NCBI GenBank assembly: GCA_964399535.1
Contig: CAYNRE010000005.1
Location: 558,001-622,000, forward strand
DNA: 64,000 nt
Direction: 5' to 3'
From: CAYNRE01 sp964399535
GTDB taxonomy: Bacteria; Planctomycetota; Planctomycetia; Pirellulales; CAYNRE01
The notes beneath the pieces are model-generated. The model saw only the letters and a program-made list of their open reading frames with translations. It ran no database searches and had not been told where the DNA came from. The translations under genes were made by a program, and so were the position numbers. This document shows positions 8,731-18,848 of the stretch, in pieces. Each line of letters begins with the position of its first letter. Within the stretch, counting starts at the first letter, position 1.

Positions 8731-9615
8731 ATGCTGCAGCTCACGCCGGAAAAGACTTACCTCGTCGCCATCGACAGCGACGGTTGCGCCTTCGACACGA
8801 TGGAGTTGAAGCACAAAGAGTGCTTCATTCCGCAGACGATCAAGCACTACCACCTGCAGCCGGTGAGCAAGTTCGCCCGCGAGGCGGCGGAGTTCGTCAA
8901 CCTGTATTCCCCCAGCCGGGGCATCAACCGGTTTCCCGCCCTGGTCGAAACCATCGCGTGGCTCCGCCGCCGGCCCGAGGTGCGGGGGCGCGGGTTCACT
9001 CCGCGCATTCCCCAGGGACTGGTCGACTGGATTGCCCGGGAAACCAAGCAGGCCAACCCGGCCCTCAAGGTGGCGGCCGAGTCGACCGGCGACCCAGACC
9101 TGAGCCAGGCCCTGGCCTGGTCGCTCGAAGTGAACCAGGCCGTGGCCCAGTTCGTTCACGGGGTGCCGCCGTTTCCGCTGGTTCGCGAGTGCCTCGAGCG
9201 GCTCGCCGGCCAGGCCGACCTGGTCGTGGCCTCGGCCACGCCGAACGAGGCGCTTGAGCGCGAGTGGCAAGAGCACGGCTTGGCCCCCTTGGTGCGGGCC
9301 ATTTGCGGGCAGGAAGTGGGAACCAAGAAAGAGATTCTGGCCCTGGCTGGGCAATACCCCCAGGGTCACACGCTGATGATCGGCGACGCCCCGGGCGACT
9401 ATAAGGCGGCCACGGCCAACGGTGCGCTGTTCTTTCCGATTAACCCGGGCCAGGAAGATCAAAGCTGGCGCCGGTTTTTCGAGGAGGGAATCGACCGTTT
9501 CCTCGCCGGACAGTTTGCGGGCGATTACCAGGCGGCGCTGCTGGCCGATTTCCAGGCACGACTGCCGGCGGCGCCCCCTTGGCCAGTTGACCAGGGGCCG
9601 GGGCAGGCGGGTTAA
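8731..9615 (+). CDS. HAD-superfamily hydrolase
   Basis: A 294-aa haloacid dehalogenase-type phosphohydrolase. Motif I is DSDGCAFD, with nucleophile and acid/base Asp near residues 15 and 17. Motif II is the Ser in VVASATPNEAL, motif III the Lys in GTKKEI, and motif IV IGDAPGD. A long helical insertion between motifs I and II forms a type C1 cap. There is no signal peptide. It lies 65 bp after the phosphofructokinase gene and 78 bp before gnd, so a sugar-phosphate substrate is likely; the exact one cannot be read from sequence. Confidence 0.88.
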   Translation: MLQLTPEKTYLVAIDSDGCAFDTMELKHKECFIPQTIKHYHLQPVSKFAREAAEFVNLYSPSRGINRFPALVETIAWLRRRPEVRGRGFTPRIPQGLVDWIARETKQANPALKVAAESTGDPDLSQALAWSLEVNQAVAQFVHGVPPFPLVRECLERLAGQADLVVASATPNEALEREWQEHGLAPLVRAICGQEVGTKKEILALAGQYPQGHTLMIGDAPGDYKAATANGALFFPINPGQEDQSWRRFFEEGIDRFLAGQFAGDYQAALLADFQARLPAAPPWPVDQGPGQAG

Positions 9616-9693
9616 GACCAATCCGCCGGCACCGCGACCGCGGGGTTGGCGCCGAGGAATACAAATCCAAACCACTAGCGGAAGCGAAGCCCG

Positions 9694-11136
9694 ATGAGCG
9701 CAAGCTGCGACATTGGCCTGATTGGCCTGGCCGTGATGGGCGAGAACCTGGTTCTGAACATCGAGAGCCGGGGGTACCGCGTGGCGGTATTCAACCGCAC
9801 CACGAGCGTCGTCGACGAATTTCTGGCCGGCCGCGCCCAGGGCAAAGCCATTGTCGGCTGCCACAGCCTGCCGGAACTCGTGGCCCAGCTCAAATCGCCC
9901 CGCAAGGTGATGATGATGGTCAAGGCCGGCCCGCCGGTCGACCAGCTCATGGACCAGCTCATGCCGCTGCTGTCGCCCGGCGACGTGCTGATCGACGGCG
10001 GCAATTCGGAATACTCCGACACGGCCCGGCGGGTTCAAACGGCCGAACAACAGGGCCTGCTCTATGTGGGCACGGGGGTCTCGGGGGGCGAGGAGGGGGC
10101 GCTCAAAGGCCCCAGCATGATGCCCGGCGGCAACCCGGCCGCCTGGCCCCTGGTGAAACCGATTTTTCAGGCCATCGCCGCCAAAGTGGGCCCGGCGGGC
10201 GACGTACCCTGCTGCGATTGGGTCGGTCCCGGCGGCAGCGGCCATTACGTGAAGATGGTGCACAACGGCATCGAATACGGAGACATGCAGCTCATCGGCG
10301 AGGCCTACTTCCTGCTGCATCAAGCGCTGGGCCTATCGAACGACGAGCTCTACGACGTGTTCGACGAGTGGAATCGGAGCGAATTGGACAGCTACCTGAT
10401 CGAGATCACCCGCGACATTTTCAGCGTCCGCGACCCGCAAACCGGCCGGCACCTGGTCGACCTGATTCAAGATACCGCGGGTAGCAAAGGGACCGGGAAA
10501 TGGATGAGCCAGCACGCGCTCGACCTGGGGGTGCCCACCACGCTGATTACCGAAGCCGTGTATGCCCGCTACCTCTCGTCGCTCAAAGAGGCTCGCCGGC
10601 GCGCGAGCGGGCTTCTGTCGGGGCCCCAGGCCAGGTTCGAGGGGGATCGAACCAAGTTCATCGGCCAGGTGCGCCAGGCGCTCTACGCCTCGAAAATTTG
10701 TAGCTACGCCCAGGGCTTCTTCCAACTGGCGGCCGCGGCCCGAGAGTTCCAGTGGCCGCTCAACTACGGCAATATCGCCCTCTTGTGGCGTGGCGGCTGT
10801 ATCATTCGCGCCCAGTTTCTGGAGCGGATCAAAGAAGCCTTCGACGCCGACCCCGACCTGGAAAACCTGCTGCTGGCCCCCTACTTCCGAGCCGCCATCG
10901 ATTCGGCCCAGCCCGCCTGGCGCGAGGTAGTGGCCACGGGCGTGCGGCTCGGAGTGCCGCAGCCCGCCTTTACGGCGGCCCTGTCGTACTACGATGGTTA
11001 CCGCCGCGACCGGCTGCCCGCCAACCTGCTGCAGGCCCAGCGCGATTACTTCGGAGCGCATACCTACGAGCGGGTCGACCAGCCGGGCAAGTTCCACACC
11101 GATTGGCTATCCGAGCGCCGCCCTCCCCGAGACTGA
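9694..11136 (+). CDS. gnd: 6-phosphogluconate dehydrogenase (decarboxylating)
   Basis: Oxidative pentose-phosphate enzyme that converts 6-phosphogluconate to ribulose 5-phosphate and CO2 with reduction of NADP+. At 480 aa it matches the long (E. coli-like) form. Visible motifs include GLAVMGENLVLN (Rossmann), FNRTTS (cofactor), GVSGGEEGALKGPSMMPGG (active-site loop), and HYVKMVHNGIEYGDMQLIGE with the catalytic Lys. The C-terminal substrate-binding portion includes FHTDW near the end. It follows the PFK and HAD genes on the same strand. Confidence 0.97.
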   Translation: MSASCDIGLIGLAVMGENLVLNIESRGYRVAVFNRTTSVVDEFLAGRAQGKAIVGCHSLPELVAQLKSPRKVMMMVKAGPPVDQLMDQLMPLLSPGDVLIDGGNSEYSDTARRVQTAEQQGLLYVGTGVSGGEEGALKGPSMMPGGNPAAWPLVKPIFQAIAAKVGPAGDVPCCDWVGPGGSGHYVKMVHNGIEYGDMQLIGEAYFLLHQALGLSNDELYDVFDEWNRSELDSYLIEITRDIFSVRDPQTGRHLVDLIQDTAGSKGTGKWMSQHALDLGVPTTLITEAVYARYLSSLKEARRRASGLLSGPQARFEGDRTKFIGQVRQALYASKICSYAQGFFQLAAAAREFQWPLNYGNIALLWRGGCIIRAQFLERIKEAFDADPDLENLLLAPYFRAAIDSAQPAWREVVATGVRLGVPQPAFTAALSYYDGYRRDRLPANLLQAQRDYFGAHTYERVDQPGKFHTDWLSERRPPRD

Positions 11137-11236
11137 GGGCGTGGCCATGCCCCGATCGCCCCGGCCCTGGGGAGGCGGCGCTGCCGGCTCCCCATTGCGG
11201 CGACCGCCAAACGCGAATTGAGAAAGCACCAGCCGC

Positions 11237-12025
11237 ATGAAACCTGCCGACTACCTGCTGGAATTGTTCGGCCTGGCCGGTCAGGTGGCGGTGGTCACGG
11301 GCGGCACGGGCACGCTCGGCGGGGCCTTGGCCCGGGGGTTGGCCTCGGCGGGGGCCAGCGTGGTCGTGGCCGGGCGCGACGCTCCGCGCGGCCAGCAGTG
11401 CGTCGAACAAATCGCGGCCGGCGGCGGACAGGCCCGCTACGAACCGCTCGACGTTACGGCCCGCGAGTCGTTTGAATCGCTCTTGGCGGCGGTGCTCGGC
11501 GCCTATGGGCAGGTCGACATTCTGATCAACGGCGCCGGGGTCAACAGCGCGAGCCCCTACTTCCAGGTGCGCGACGAGGATTTCGCGCGGGTACTCGACA
11601 CCAATTTGCGCAGCGTCCACCTGGGCTGCCAGGTTTTCGGTCAGGAGATGGCGCGGAGCGGCCGCGGTGGTTCGATCATTAACATCGCCAGCGTCACGGC
11701 CCACCTGCCGCTCTCGAAGGTGTTTGCCTACGCGGCATCGAAAGCGGCCGTGGTCAACCTGACTCAGAACGTGGCCCGGGAACTAGCGCCCCACCAGGTG
11801 CGCGTGAACGCGCTTTGCCCCGGCTTTTTTCCCGCCGAGCAAAACCGCAAGCTGCTCGACGCCGAGCGAACGGCCCACATCATGCAGCAAACGCCCATGG
11901 CCCGCTTCGGCCAGCCCGACGAGCTGGTCGGGGCCACGCTGCTCATGGCCTCGCGGCGGGCCGGCAGCTTCTTGACCGGCGCCAGCATCTATGTCGACGG
12001 CGGTTTTACCGCCATGCGATTCTAA
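11237..12025 (+). CDS. Short-chain dehydrogenase/reductase, gluconate 5-dehydrogenase-like
   Basis: A 262-aa classical SDR oxidoreductase. The cofactor motif is TGGTGTLGG (TGxxxGxG), the structural motif NGAG, catalytic Ser is in INIASVTA and the Tyr-Lys pair in YAASK. The Gly-rich region and the first 20 residues (YLLELFGLAGQVAVVTGG) resemble fructuronate/gluconate 5-reductases that act on keto-sugar acids. It is 100 bp downstream of gnd, which fits sugar-acid metabolism. The substrate is inferred from context and overall resemblance only. Confidence 0.88.
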   Translation: MKPADYLLELFGLAGQVAVVTGGTGTLGGALARGLASAGASVVVAGRDAPRGQQCVEQIAAGGGQARYEPLDVTARESFESLLAAVLGAYGQVDILINGAGVNSASPYFQVRDEDFARVLDTNLRSVHLGCQVFGQEMARSGRGGSIINIASVTAHLPLSKVFAYAASKAAVVNLTQNVARELAPHQVRVNALCPGFFPAEQNRKLLDAERTAHIMQQTPMARFGQPDELVGATLLMASRRAGSFLTGASIYVDGGFTAMRF

Positions 12026-12050
12026 AAGCCTGGGCCAAATGAGCGCGGTG

Positions 12051-13046
12051 TTACCGCTTCACCGCCGGCTTCGACTTGGGAGGTTGCTGAGCCAATCCCG
12101 GTGGCGGGCCAGTGACGTAGATCGTCGGGTCGTCAATCACCCAGCCCGTCGACCAGGCCTGGCCGTCGCTGCGATTCCAGATGTCGAAGAACACCTGCTT
12201 CAGTTGTGCGGCCCGAAACCCGTAGCAGTAGTGCGAAACCAGGTAGTCGCTCTCGGTCAAATCCTCGATCCCCGGGCGGGCGTAGTAGTGCACGCGGCCG
12301 TCGCCGGTGAACGACATGCCTAGAGTCCACCAGCCGGTTTGAGTGATCGGGCGAATGCCGTAGTCTTGGCCACGTTCGCCGGCCCGTACCAGCAAATAGG
12401 CCGAATCGCGTTTGTCTTTTCGAGTGCTGCCGTCTTGAAACTGGAAGAACAGCCCCGGCCAGTAAGGCTCGGTCTTGCGCTCGCCCGGTTTCACTCCCCG
12501 GAGCGTGGCCCGGAAGGCGAAATGCGAACCGCTGCGGTCTTCCCATTCCTCCAGCGGCGGCACAAACACGCGGACCACGGCGCTGGGCGAGCGCGAAGGC
12601 GAAATGGCGCCGACCCGGCCCGATATCAAGAGAAACAGGTCGTCCTGGTGGGCCTCGTGAGTTACCGCGTCGGGGATGCCCGTGATGCGGGTGGCGATGA
12701 GCAGGGCACCCTCGCTGCCGGGCAAGCCCCCCTCGGGCGTTGGGATTCGCCGGACCAAATCGGGCTGGCCGCGGCCGTCTCCCTCGGCCCAGCGCCCGTT
12801 GCGCGCCCCGCCGAAGGGGGTGCGGCGCCGGCCGTCTTGCTCGCCGCTGGATTTGGGCAGGTTATAGATGTACTCCCACTCGGGGTCTTCGAAATCGTCG
12901 CCCACGCCGGGAATGGGGTTGCCCGTACCCGGCACCACCGGGGGCGAGGCCAAGGCCGGCCGAACCGATCCGGGGGCCCAGCCGCAGACGAGACCAACTG
13001 CCAGAAAAACGGCGAAACGAGCCGCAATGAAGTGAGCCATGCGCAT
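12051..13046 (-). CDS. Secreted planctomycete protein of unknown function
   Basis: About 331 aa from the ATG at 13046. This start is supported by a GGAGAAG ribosome-binding site six bases upstream; an ATG two codons later is also possible. A signal peptide is clear (AHFIAARFAVFLAVGLVCGWA). The mature part is rich in Gly, Trp and Pro and ends with a QQPPKSKPAVKR tail. It contains aromatic, strand-rich sequence such as GYFRAAQLKQVFFDIWNRS-like elements around the C-terminal third, compatible with a carbohydrate-binding or beta-sandwich fold. I do not recognise a catalytic motif. It converges on the SDR gene with only 25 bp between stops. Confidence 0.7.
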   Translation of the reverse strand: MRMAHFIAARFAVFLAVGLVCGWAPGSVRPALASPPVVPGTGNPIPGVGDDFEDPEWEYIYNLPKSSGEQDGRRRTPFGGARNGRWAEGDGRGQPDLVRRIPTPEGGLPGSEGALLIATRITGIPDAVTHEAHQDDLFLLISGRVGAISPSRSPSAVVRVFVPPLEEWEDRSGSHFAFRATLRGVKPGERKTEPYWPGLFFQFQDGSTRKDKRDSAYLLVRAGERGQDYGIRPITQTGWWTLGMSFTGDGRVHYYARPGIEDLTESDYLVSHYCYGFRAAQLKQVFFDIWNRSDGQAWSTGWVIDDPTIYVTGPPPGLAQQPPKSKPAVKR

Positions 13047-13868
13047 CAGCGACTTCTCCGCGAAGAACGGTTCACGGTTCCCGAGTCGCTTCCGCCGCAA
13101 GCGCTGGGTAGCCCGTCGTGGATAATTCGGTCGTCGGACCAGGCGATTCGGCAGAGCGAGTGTGCCATTTCGCTCGGTCCCGGGAGGAAACCCAACGGCT
13201 TCCCATCGGAGTTATCGGCGCAACCGCTACGACCAGTTCAGAAGGCCGAGCGGTTTCCGGCCAGTTGAAGCCCGTCGGCCGGGCGGTAGCAGCACTGCTG
13301 GCAGCGCCACCGCGATGGCAATCGGGGACACAAGCGGTAGCTAGGTAATGCCCCGAGCGGGCCTTGGGTCGGTGCCTGCCAAGCCGAATTCGAGGAAATT
13401 CTTGACGGGGTCCGGCGAAACCGTGTAGAAGAAGGGCGGTTGGGTTAGTACTTTCTTTCGAACTCCTCGCCATCTGCCAGGAACGCTACTGCACGGGCCA
13501 CTCTTGCCAATCGAGCAAACGCTCGCTGCCGTGTAGTTAGCCCGCCTTGCCCCCCGCCGCTGAATCGACGGCCAGGGAGCACCGCGAGCATCTCTTTCCA
13601 ATCGTCGGCGAGATCGTGCTTGGTGCCCGCTGGCTTTGCGCACTTGACCCTAGCCGGAGCTCGATCGAGCCCTGGTTTGCTCGGGGTTGAGCGGCAGCCG
13701 AACCCGCAGCACCGGCTCGTTGGCATAGTACGTTGGTCCGGCTGGCGGTTTTTCGGGGGCGCGAGGCAGTCCGAAAGGCATAGCGCTGGTGGCGGTCCAC
13801 CGGGCGGCGCTGCCGCCCTCGCCGCGGCGCTCGGCAGCGGACGTGGGCAGATTCGGAGAGTGAGCAGG
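13047..13868. other. Gene-poor 820-bp stretch, possibly containing decayed coding sequence
   Basis: Divergent region between the secreted protein and the PEP-CTERM gene, larger than any other spacer in the window. Short open frames exist on both strands but none has a recognisable domain, a good ribosome-binding site or typical composition. The minus-strand stretch near 13445-13640 reads DDWKEMLAVLPGR and similar protein-like text, which could be a gene remnant. Nothing firm can be annotated. Confidence 0.4.
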
Positions 13869-14546
13869 ATGCGGCATCAAGGCGGACGAATCGCGCTCGT
13901 GGCGCTCGCCCTTTGGGTGGGGGCCAACTCGCCGGGCCAGGCGGCCACGGTCACCCTCAGTGGCACCTGGGGCCAATTCACGATCGACACCCTGACGATC
14001 ATCGACGCGGGCGCGGGGGGGCTCTTCGGTTTCGATACCGTCGCCTGGACGGGCAGCGGCGAGGCGGTCGAGCCCTACGACCTGGATTTCGCCGTCGGTG
14101 GCCTGGAACCTAGCGGCTGGGCCTGGCTGGCGTTCGACATCCAGATGCAGAACGACTCGCCGCAGATCTGGAAGGATTTCCACCTCTCGCTGGGTCACGC
14201 CATGGGAGATGAGCACCTGAGCTCGTGCGAGTGCGACACCACGTTCATTTTGTCGGATCCGGTTCCCGGGGACGTGGCCGCGTTCTTCTATCTCAATCCC
14301 AGCAACCCCTACGACGAGCCAGACGGGCCCGACCTGGTGAACTTCCTGGGGACGCTGGCCCCCGGCGGCGGCACGGCGCACTTTACGTTTGCCGTGCGAG
14401 TGGCCGACGCCTTCGACGGCGTACCCGGCGACGGCAACACGCGCTTCACGCTACGGGTCACCCCGTCGGTTCCCGAGCCATCGTCGCTCGTGCTGTTAAC
14501 CCTGGCCGCGGGGCTGATCGGGCTGGCACGTCCGCGCCGTCGCTAA
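13869..14546 (+). CDS. PEP-CTERM sorting-domain protein
   Basis: About 225 aa from ATG 13869. An N-terminal signal peptide (RIALVALALWVGANSPGQA) is followed by a strand-rich secreted domain containing a conserved-looking CECDTTFILSDP segment. The C-terminus is a classical PEP-CTERM anchor: VPEPSS, a hydrophobic stretch LVLLTLAAGLIGLA, then PRRR. Such proteins are processed by an exosortase at the PEP motif and often released or attached to exopolysaccharide. No exosortase is in this window. The function of the mature domain is unknown. Confidence 0.88.
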   Translation: MRHQGGRIALVALALWVGANSPGQAATVTLSGTWGQFTIDTLTIIDAGAGGLFGFDTVAWTGSGEAVEPYDLDFAVGGLEPSGWAWLAFDIQMQNDSPQIWKDFHLSLGHAMGDEHLSSCECDTTFILSDPVPGDVAAFFYLNPSNPYDEPDGPDLVNFLGTLAPGGGTAHFTFAVRVADAFDGVPGDGNTRFTLRVTPSVPEPSSLVLLTLAAGLIGLARPRRR

Positions 14547-14779
14547 CCGTTTTGCCGCCACCAGCGCCTCGCCGTTTCGTTGGCCGCGGCCAGATCGTTG
14601 GCCGCCGCACAGCCAACCCGCGCCATGCTTACCAGGGCCGGCGCGCCGGTCGCCCCCTGGGCTGGTGGCAGGCCGCCGCGAGGCTGGCTAGAATCCCCAC
14701 TCGGCCGCCGGCACCTAGACTTGGCCTTGGGGTCAGCGGGCGATGGTCATTCTAGTTTTAGGCGGGGAGTTCACCGCGG

Positions 14780-16315
14780 ATGAGCGTTTTTTTGGGGATC
14801 GATATCGGCACGTCGGGCACGAAGACCCTGGCCATCGACGAGTCGGGCAAGATTCTGGCTCAGGCCACCGCCGAGTACCCGCTCTTGCACCCCCGACCGC
14901 TCTGGAGCGAACAAGACCCGGAAGATTGGTGGAAGGCCACGATGGCCACGGTCCGCGGGGTGGTGCGCGCCGCCAAGTTGGCTCCCGCCGACGTGCGCGC
15001 CCTGGGCCTTTCGGGCCAGATGCACGGCTCGGTCTTCCTCGACGCCCAGCAGCGCGTTTTGCGGCCCGCCATTTTGTGGAACGATCAGCGGACCAGCGCC
15101 GAGTGCGATGAAATTCACCAGCGGGCCGGCGGCCGCGCCGCGCTGATCGAAATGGTGGCCAACCCGGCCCTGGCGGGCTTTACGGCCCCCAAAATCCTTT
15201 GGCTCCGCAATCACCAGCCCAAGCTCTTCGAGCGCACTCGGCAGGTGCTGCTGCCCAAGGACGAAATTCGTCGTCGCCTGACCGGCGAGTTGGCCACCGA
15301 GGTCAGCGACGCGAGCGGCACCCTGCTGTTGGACGTGGCCCGCCGCGACTGGTCGGACGCGCTCTTGGCCAAGCTTGAACTGGACCGCTCGCTTCTGCCG
15401 CGCTGCTACGAATCGGAGGAAGTCACCGGCAAGCTGCGGCCCGACGTGGCCCGCCAGCTTGGCCTTTCGCCCGAGTGCCTGGTGGTGGGCGGGGCGGGCG
15501 ATTGCGCCGCCGGCGCCGTGGGAAACGGCATTGTCGCCAGCGGAGTGCTCTCCACTTCGATCGGCACCTCGGGCGTGGTGTTTGTGCATAGCGACCAAAT
15601 GCAATTCGACCCCCAGGGCCGGTTGCACACTTTTTGCCACGCGGTGCGCGGCAAATGGCACATGATGGGCGTGAACCTCTCGAGCGGAGCCTGCTTGCAG
15701 TGGTTTCGCAATCAACTCTGCCAGGCCGAGATGCAGGCGGCGCGGCGCAACAAAATCGACCCCTACGAGCTCTTGGCCGCCGAAGCCGCCCGGGTTCCCG
15801 CGGGGAGCCAGGGCCTGTTCTTCCTGCCCTACCTGGCCGGAGAGCGCACGCCGCACGCGGACCCCTACGCGCGCGGCGCTTGGATCGGTCTGACCCTCTC
15901 GCACGGTCGCGGCCACCTGGTTCGTTCGTTGCTGGAGGGGGTAACCTACGCCTTGCGAGACAGCCTCCAGATCATCCGCGAGCTCGGGGTGCCCGTGCGG
16001 CAGATTCGCGCCTCGGGGGGCGGCGCGCGAAGCCCGCTCTGGCGCCAGATTCAGGCCGACGTGCTCGGCCAACGAGTGGTCACGGTCAATGCCCAGGAAG
16101 GCCCCGCCTATGGCGTGGCCCTCTTGGCCGCGGTGGGGGCCGGAGCCTATCGCAACATCGTCGAGGCTTGCCGGGCCACGATCCGGCCTGTCGACGAAGT
16201 ACGCCCCGTTCGCTCCGCCCGCCAGGTTTACGACCAGGCGTTCGGGGTTTATCAACAACTCTATCGCTCGCTCCGCGGCGATTTTCGCGCGATCGCCGGG
16301 CTGAGCGACCAATGA
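14780..16315 (+). CDS. xylB: Xylulokinase
   Basis: FGGY-family sugar kinase of 511 aa that phosphorylates D-xylulose for entry into the pentose phosphate pathway. The N-terminal phosphate-binding strand GIDIGTSGTKTLAID is typical. The substrate motif LSGQMHGSVFLD (GQMHG) is the hallmark of XylB among FGGY kinases. WNDQRT and the C-terminal nucleotide loop ASGGGARSPLWRQIQAD complete the diagnosis. It precedes the ornithine-cyclodeaminase-family gene by 10 bp, suggesting one transcript. Confidence 0.95.
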   Translation: MSVFLGIDIGTSGTKTLAIDESGKILAQATAEYPLLHPRPLWSEQDPEDWWKATMATVRGVVRAAKLAPADVRALGLSGQMHGSVFLDAQQRVLRPAILWNDQRTSAECDEIHQRAGGRAALIEMVANPALAGFTAPKILWLRNHQPKLFERTRQVLLPKDEIRRRLTGELATEVSDASGTLLLDVARRDWSDALLAKLELDRSLLPRCYESEEVTGKLRPDVARQLGLSPECLVVGGAGDCAAGAVGNGIVASGVLSTSIGTSGVVFVHSDQMQFDPQGRLHTFCHAVRGKWHMMGVNLSSGACLQWFRNQLCQAEMQAARRNKIDPYELLAAEAARVPAGSQGLFFLPYLAGERTPHADPYARGAWIGLTLSHGRGHLVRSLLEGVTYALRDSLQIIRELGVPVRQIRASGGGARSPLWRQIQADVLGQRVVTVNAQEGPAYGVALLAAVGAGAYRNIVEACRATIRPVDEVRPVRSARQVYDQAFGVYQQLYRSLRGDFRAIAGLSDQ

Positions 16316-16325
16316 CGAGGCCCTG

Positions 16326-17282
16326 ATGCCCGCCCTGTACCTCAGCGAAAACGATGTAACCCACCTGGTGGGGCCCGACGACGCCTACGAGGCGCTCGAA
16401 TCGGCCTTCGCCAGTTGGGGAACAGGCCAGGCCGAAAATGTTCCCCGTCGGCGGGCCCAGGCGCCCGGCATCGTGCTGCATGCCATGTCGGCGGCCGCGG
16501 GCTATTTGGGCTACGTGGGCTGGAAATGCTACACCACCACCAAAGGTGGGGCGCGGTTTTGGGTCGGGCTGGCCGATGCTTCCAGCGGTGCTCTGTTGGC
16601 GCTCATCGCCGCCGACCAGTTGGGCCGCTTGCGTACGGGTGCGGCCACGGCCGTGGCCGTCGCCCGGCTAACCCCCCCCGACGTCGACGAGCTGGGCCTG
16701 TTGGGGACCGGCTTTCAGGCCGAGGGCCAACTGCAGGCCGTGGCCCAGGTGCGGCGGCTGGCGCGCGCGTTTGTGTACTCGCGTTCGGTCGAGCGGCGGC
16801 AGGCCTTTGCCCAGGCGATGAGCGAGCGACTGCGGCTCGAAGTGATTCCCGTCGATCGGCCGGCCGAGGCGGTCAGCGACCTGCCCCTGGTTATCACGGC
16901 CACCAATAGCCGCGCGCCGGTCGTCGCCGGGGCCGATCTCGAAGAGGGGGCCACCTTGTGCGCCGTCGGCTCGAACTGGTGGAACCGGGCGGAGTTGGAT
17001 GCCGACTGCCTGCGCCGAGCCGATGTGGTGGTTTGCGACAGCGTGGAAGCATGCCAGCTCGAGGCGGGCGATTTTCGCGAGCCACTCGAGCGTGGCCATT
17101 TCCACTGGTCGCAAGCGGTCGATCTGGCCGACGTGGTGGCCGGCCAGCGGCCGGGGCGCTCGCGCCGCGATCAACTGGTGATCTTCAAGAGTGTGGGCTT
17201 GGCCCTGGAAGACGTGGCCCTGGCCGCCGTGGTCTTCGAGCGGGCCCGCACCCAGGGCCGAGGCGAGCTCTTGCCGTTTTGA
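16326..17282 (+). CDS. Ornithine cyclodeaminase/mu-crystallin family protein
   Basis: A 318-aa NAD(P)-dependent enzyme of the OCD/mu-crystallin fold. The dimer/substrate segment contains GWKCYTTTKGGARFWVGL, and the Rossmann motif is GLLGTGFQAEGQLQAV (GxGxQA pattern). Further on, VYSRSVERRQAF is the cofactor-discriminating strand and LCAVGSNWWNRAELD a conserved loop. Family members include ornithine cyclodeaminase, alanine dehydrogenase and ketimine reductase; I cannot tell which reaction applies. It follows xylB by 10 bp. Confidence 0.9.
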   Translation: MPALYLSENDVTHLVGPDDAYEALESAFASWGTGQAENVPRRRAQAPGIVLHAMSAAAGYLGYVGWKCYTTTKGGARFWVGLADASSGALLALIAADQLGRLRTGAATAVAVARLTPPDVDELGLLGTGFQAEGQLQAVAQVRRLARAFVYSRSVERRQAFAQAMSERLRLEVIPVDRPAEAVSDLPLVITATNSRAPVVAGADLEEGATLCAVGSNWWNRAELDADCLRRADVVVCDSVEACQLEAGDFREPLERGHFHWSQAVDLADVVAGQRPGRSRRDQLVIFKSVGLALEDVALAAVVFERARTQGRGELLPF

Positions 17283-17343
17283 GTCGGGGCCTGGTTGAAG
17301 CGCGATTGGGCCGCTGAGAGCAACGGCGCCGGTCCGCGCCCCC

Positions 17344-18848
17344 CTAGGCCAAAAGCGGTTCGAGCACCTGCCCGTGCACGTCGGTCAATCGCCGGTCGAG
17401 CCCGTTGTGGCGGAACGTAAGCCGGGTATGGTCCAGCCCCAAGAGGTGCAGCATCGTCGCGTTTAGGTCATGGACCGACGACACGTTTTCGACGGCGCGA
17501 AAGCCCAACTCGTCGGTCTGGCCGTAGCTGACGCCCCGTTTCACCCCCGCCCCGGTCAGAAACGCGGTGAACCCCTGGGGGTTGTGGTCGCGCCCCTGGG
17601 CGCCGGCCTGGAACATGGGCATCCGGCCGAACTCGGTACACCAGACGACGAGCGTCGATTCCAACAGGCCCCGCTGTCGCAAATCTTGAATCAGCGCGGC
17701 GGCCGGCTGGTCCATGATCCGCCCGTGTACGTCGTACTGACGCTTGAGGGCGCTGTGGCCGTCCCAATTCAGTTCGCCGCCGCTGGCATAGGCGCCACTG
17801 AAAACCTGGACGAAGCGCACCCCCCGCTCGATCAGCCGCCGCGCCAAAATGCAGTTGCGCGCGAAGCCGGCCTTGATCGGCTCGGCGTCGTCGGCGCCGT
17901 ACGAGCGAAGCAGGTGCGCCGGCTCCGTCGACAAATCGCTCAACTCCGGCACCGACAATTGCAGCCGCGCGGCCAACTCGTAGCTGGCGATCCGGGCAGC
18001 CAGGTCGCTGTCGCCGGGGTACCGCTCCAGATGTCGGCGATTCAGCCACTGGAGAAATTCGCGCCCCGCGCGATCGCTCTGGCTGGCCAGGCTCTGCGGC
18101 GGAAAGAGATTCTCGATGGGTCGCGTGGTACTAAGCGGGGTTCCCTGGAAAGCCGCCGGCAAGAAGCCCGGCCCCCAGTTGTTCACGCTGGCCTGGGGAA
18201 CGCCCCGCGGATCGGGTATCGCCACAAAGGCCGGCAGGTCTTCGTTCTCGGTTCCCAGGGCATAGGTCACCCAGGCTCCGGCGCTGGGGAATCCGTCTTG
18301 AACGAAGCCGGTCGAGAGAAAGTTTTCGGCCGGGCCGTGGGTGTTCGATTTGCTGGTCAGCGTGTGAACGAACGCCAGGTCGTCGACTAGCGCCCCCAGG
18401 TGCGGCACCAGGTCGGAAACCCATTTGCCGCATTGGCCCCGCTGGCGAAACGCATACTGCGGCCGCGCCAAATTGCCCGAGGGGCCCTGAAAGGTAACCG
18501 CCGGGCCTCCCGGCATCGGCTGGCCATCGCGGCGCGCCAGCTCGGGTTTGTAGTCCCAGGTCTCGAGTTGGCTACAGGCCCCCGCGCAAAAAATCACCAG
18601 CACGCGCTGGGCGCGGGGGGCGAAGTGGGGGGCCCGCGGCGCGTGGGGCCGCGCCGGATCGACCGCCCCGGTAAGCGCCGGCAGCGGGGCATCGCCGGCC
18701 TTGAGCAACCCCTGGTTGGCCAAAAGCTGGGTCAGTGCCACGGCGCCCAGGGCCGAACCGGTCTCACCCAGAAAGGCCCGTCGCGACAACCAGTGCCGTC
18801 CGGCGTGCGTCAGGGTTTCCGCTTGGGCTTCTCGCATGGCTCGTGCGC

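Noticed and set aside
8695..10323. A 542-codon minus-strand frame opposite the HAD and gnd genes
   Set aside because: Shadow frame. The plus-strand proteins carry complete catalytic motifs; this frame does not resemble any protein.
13445..13726. A 93-aa minus-strand frame in the large spacer before the PEP-CTERM gene
   Set aside because: Some of it reads like protein (DDWKEMLAVLPGR) but it has no start signal, no domain and no neighbour support, so it is kept only as a possible remnant in the spacer entry.
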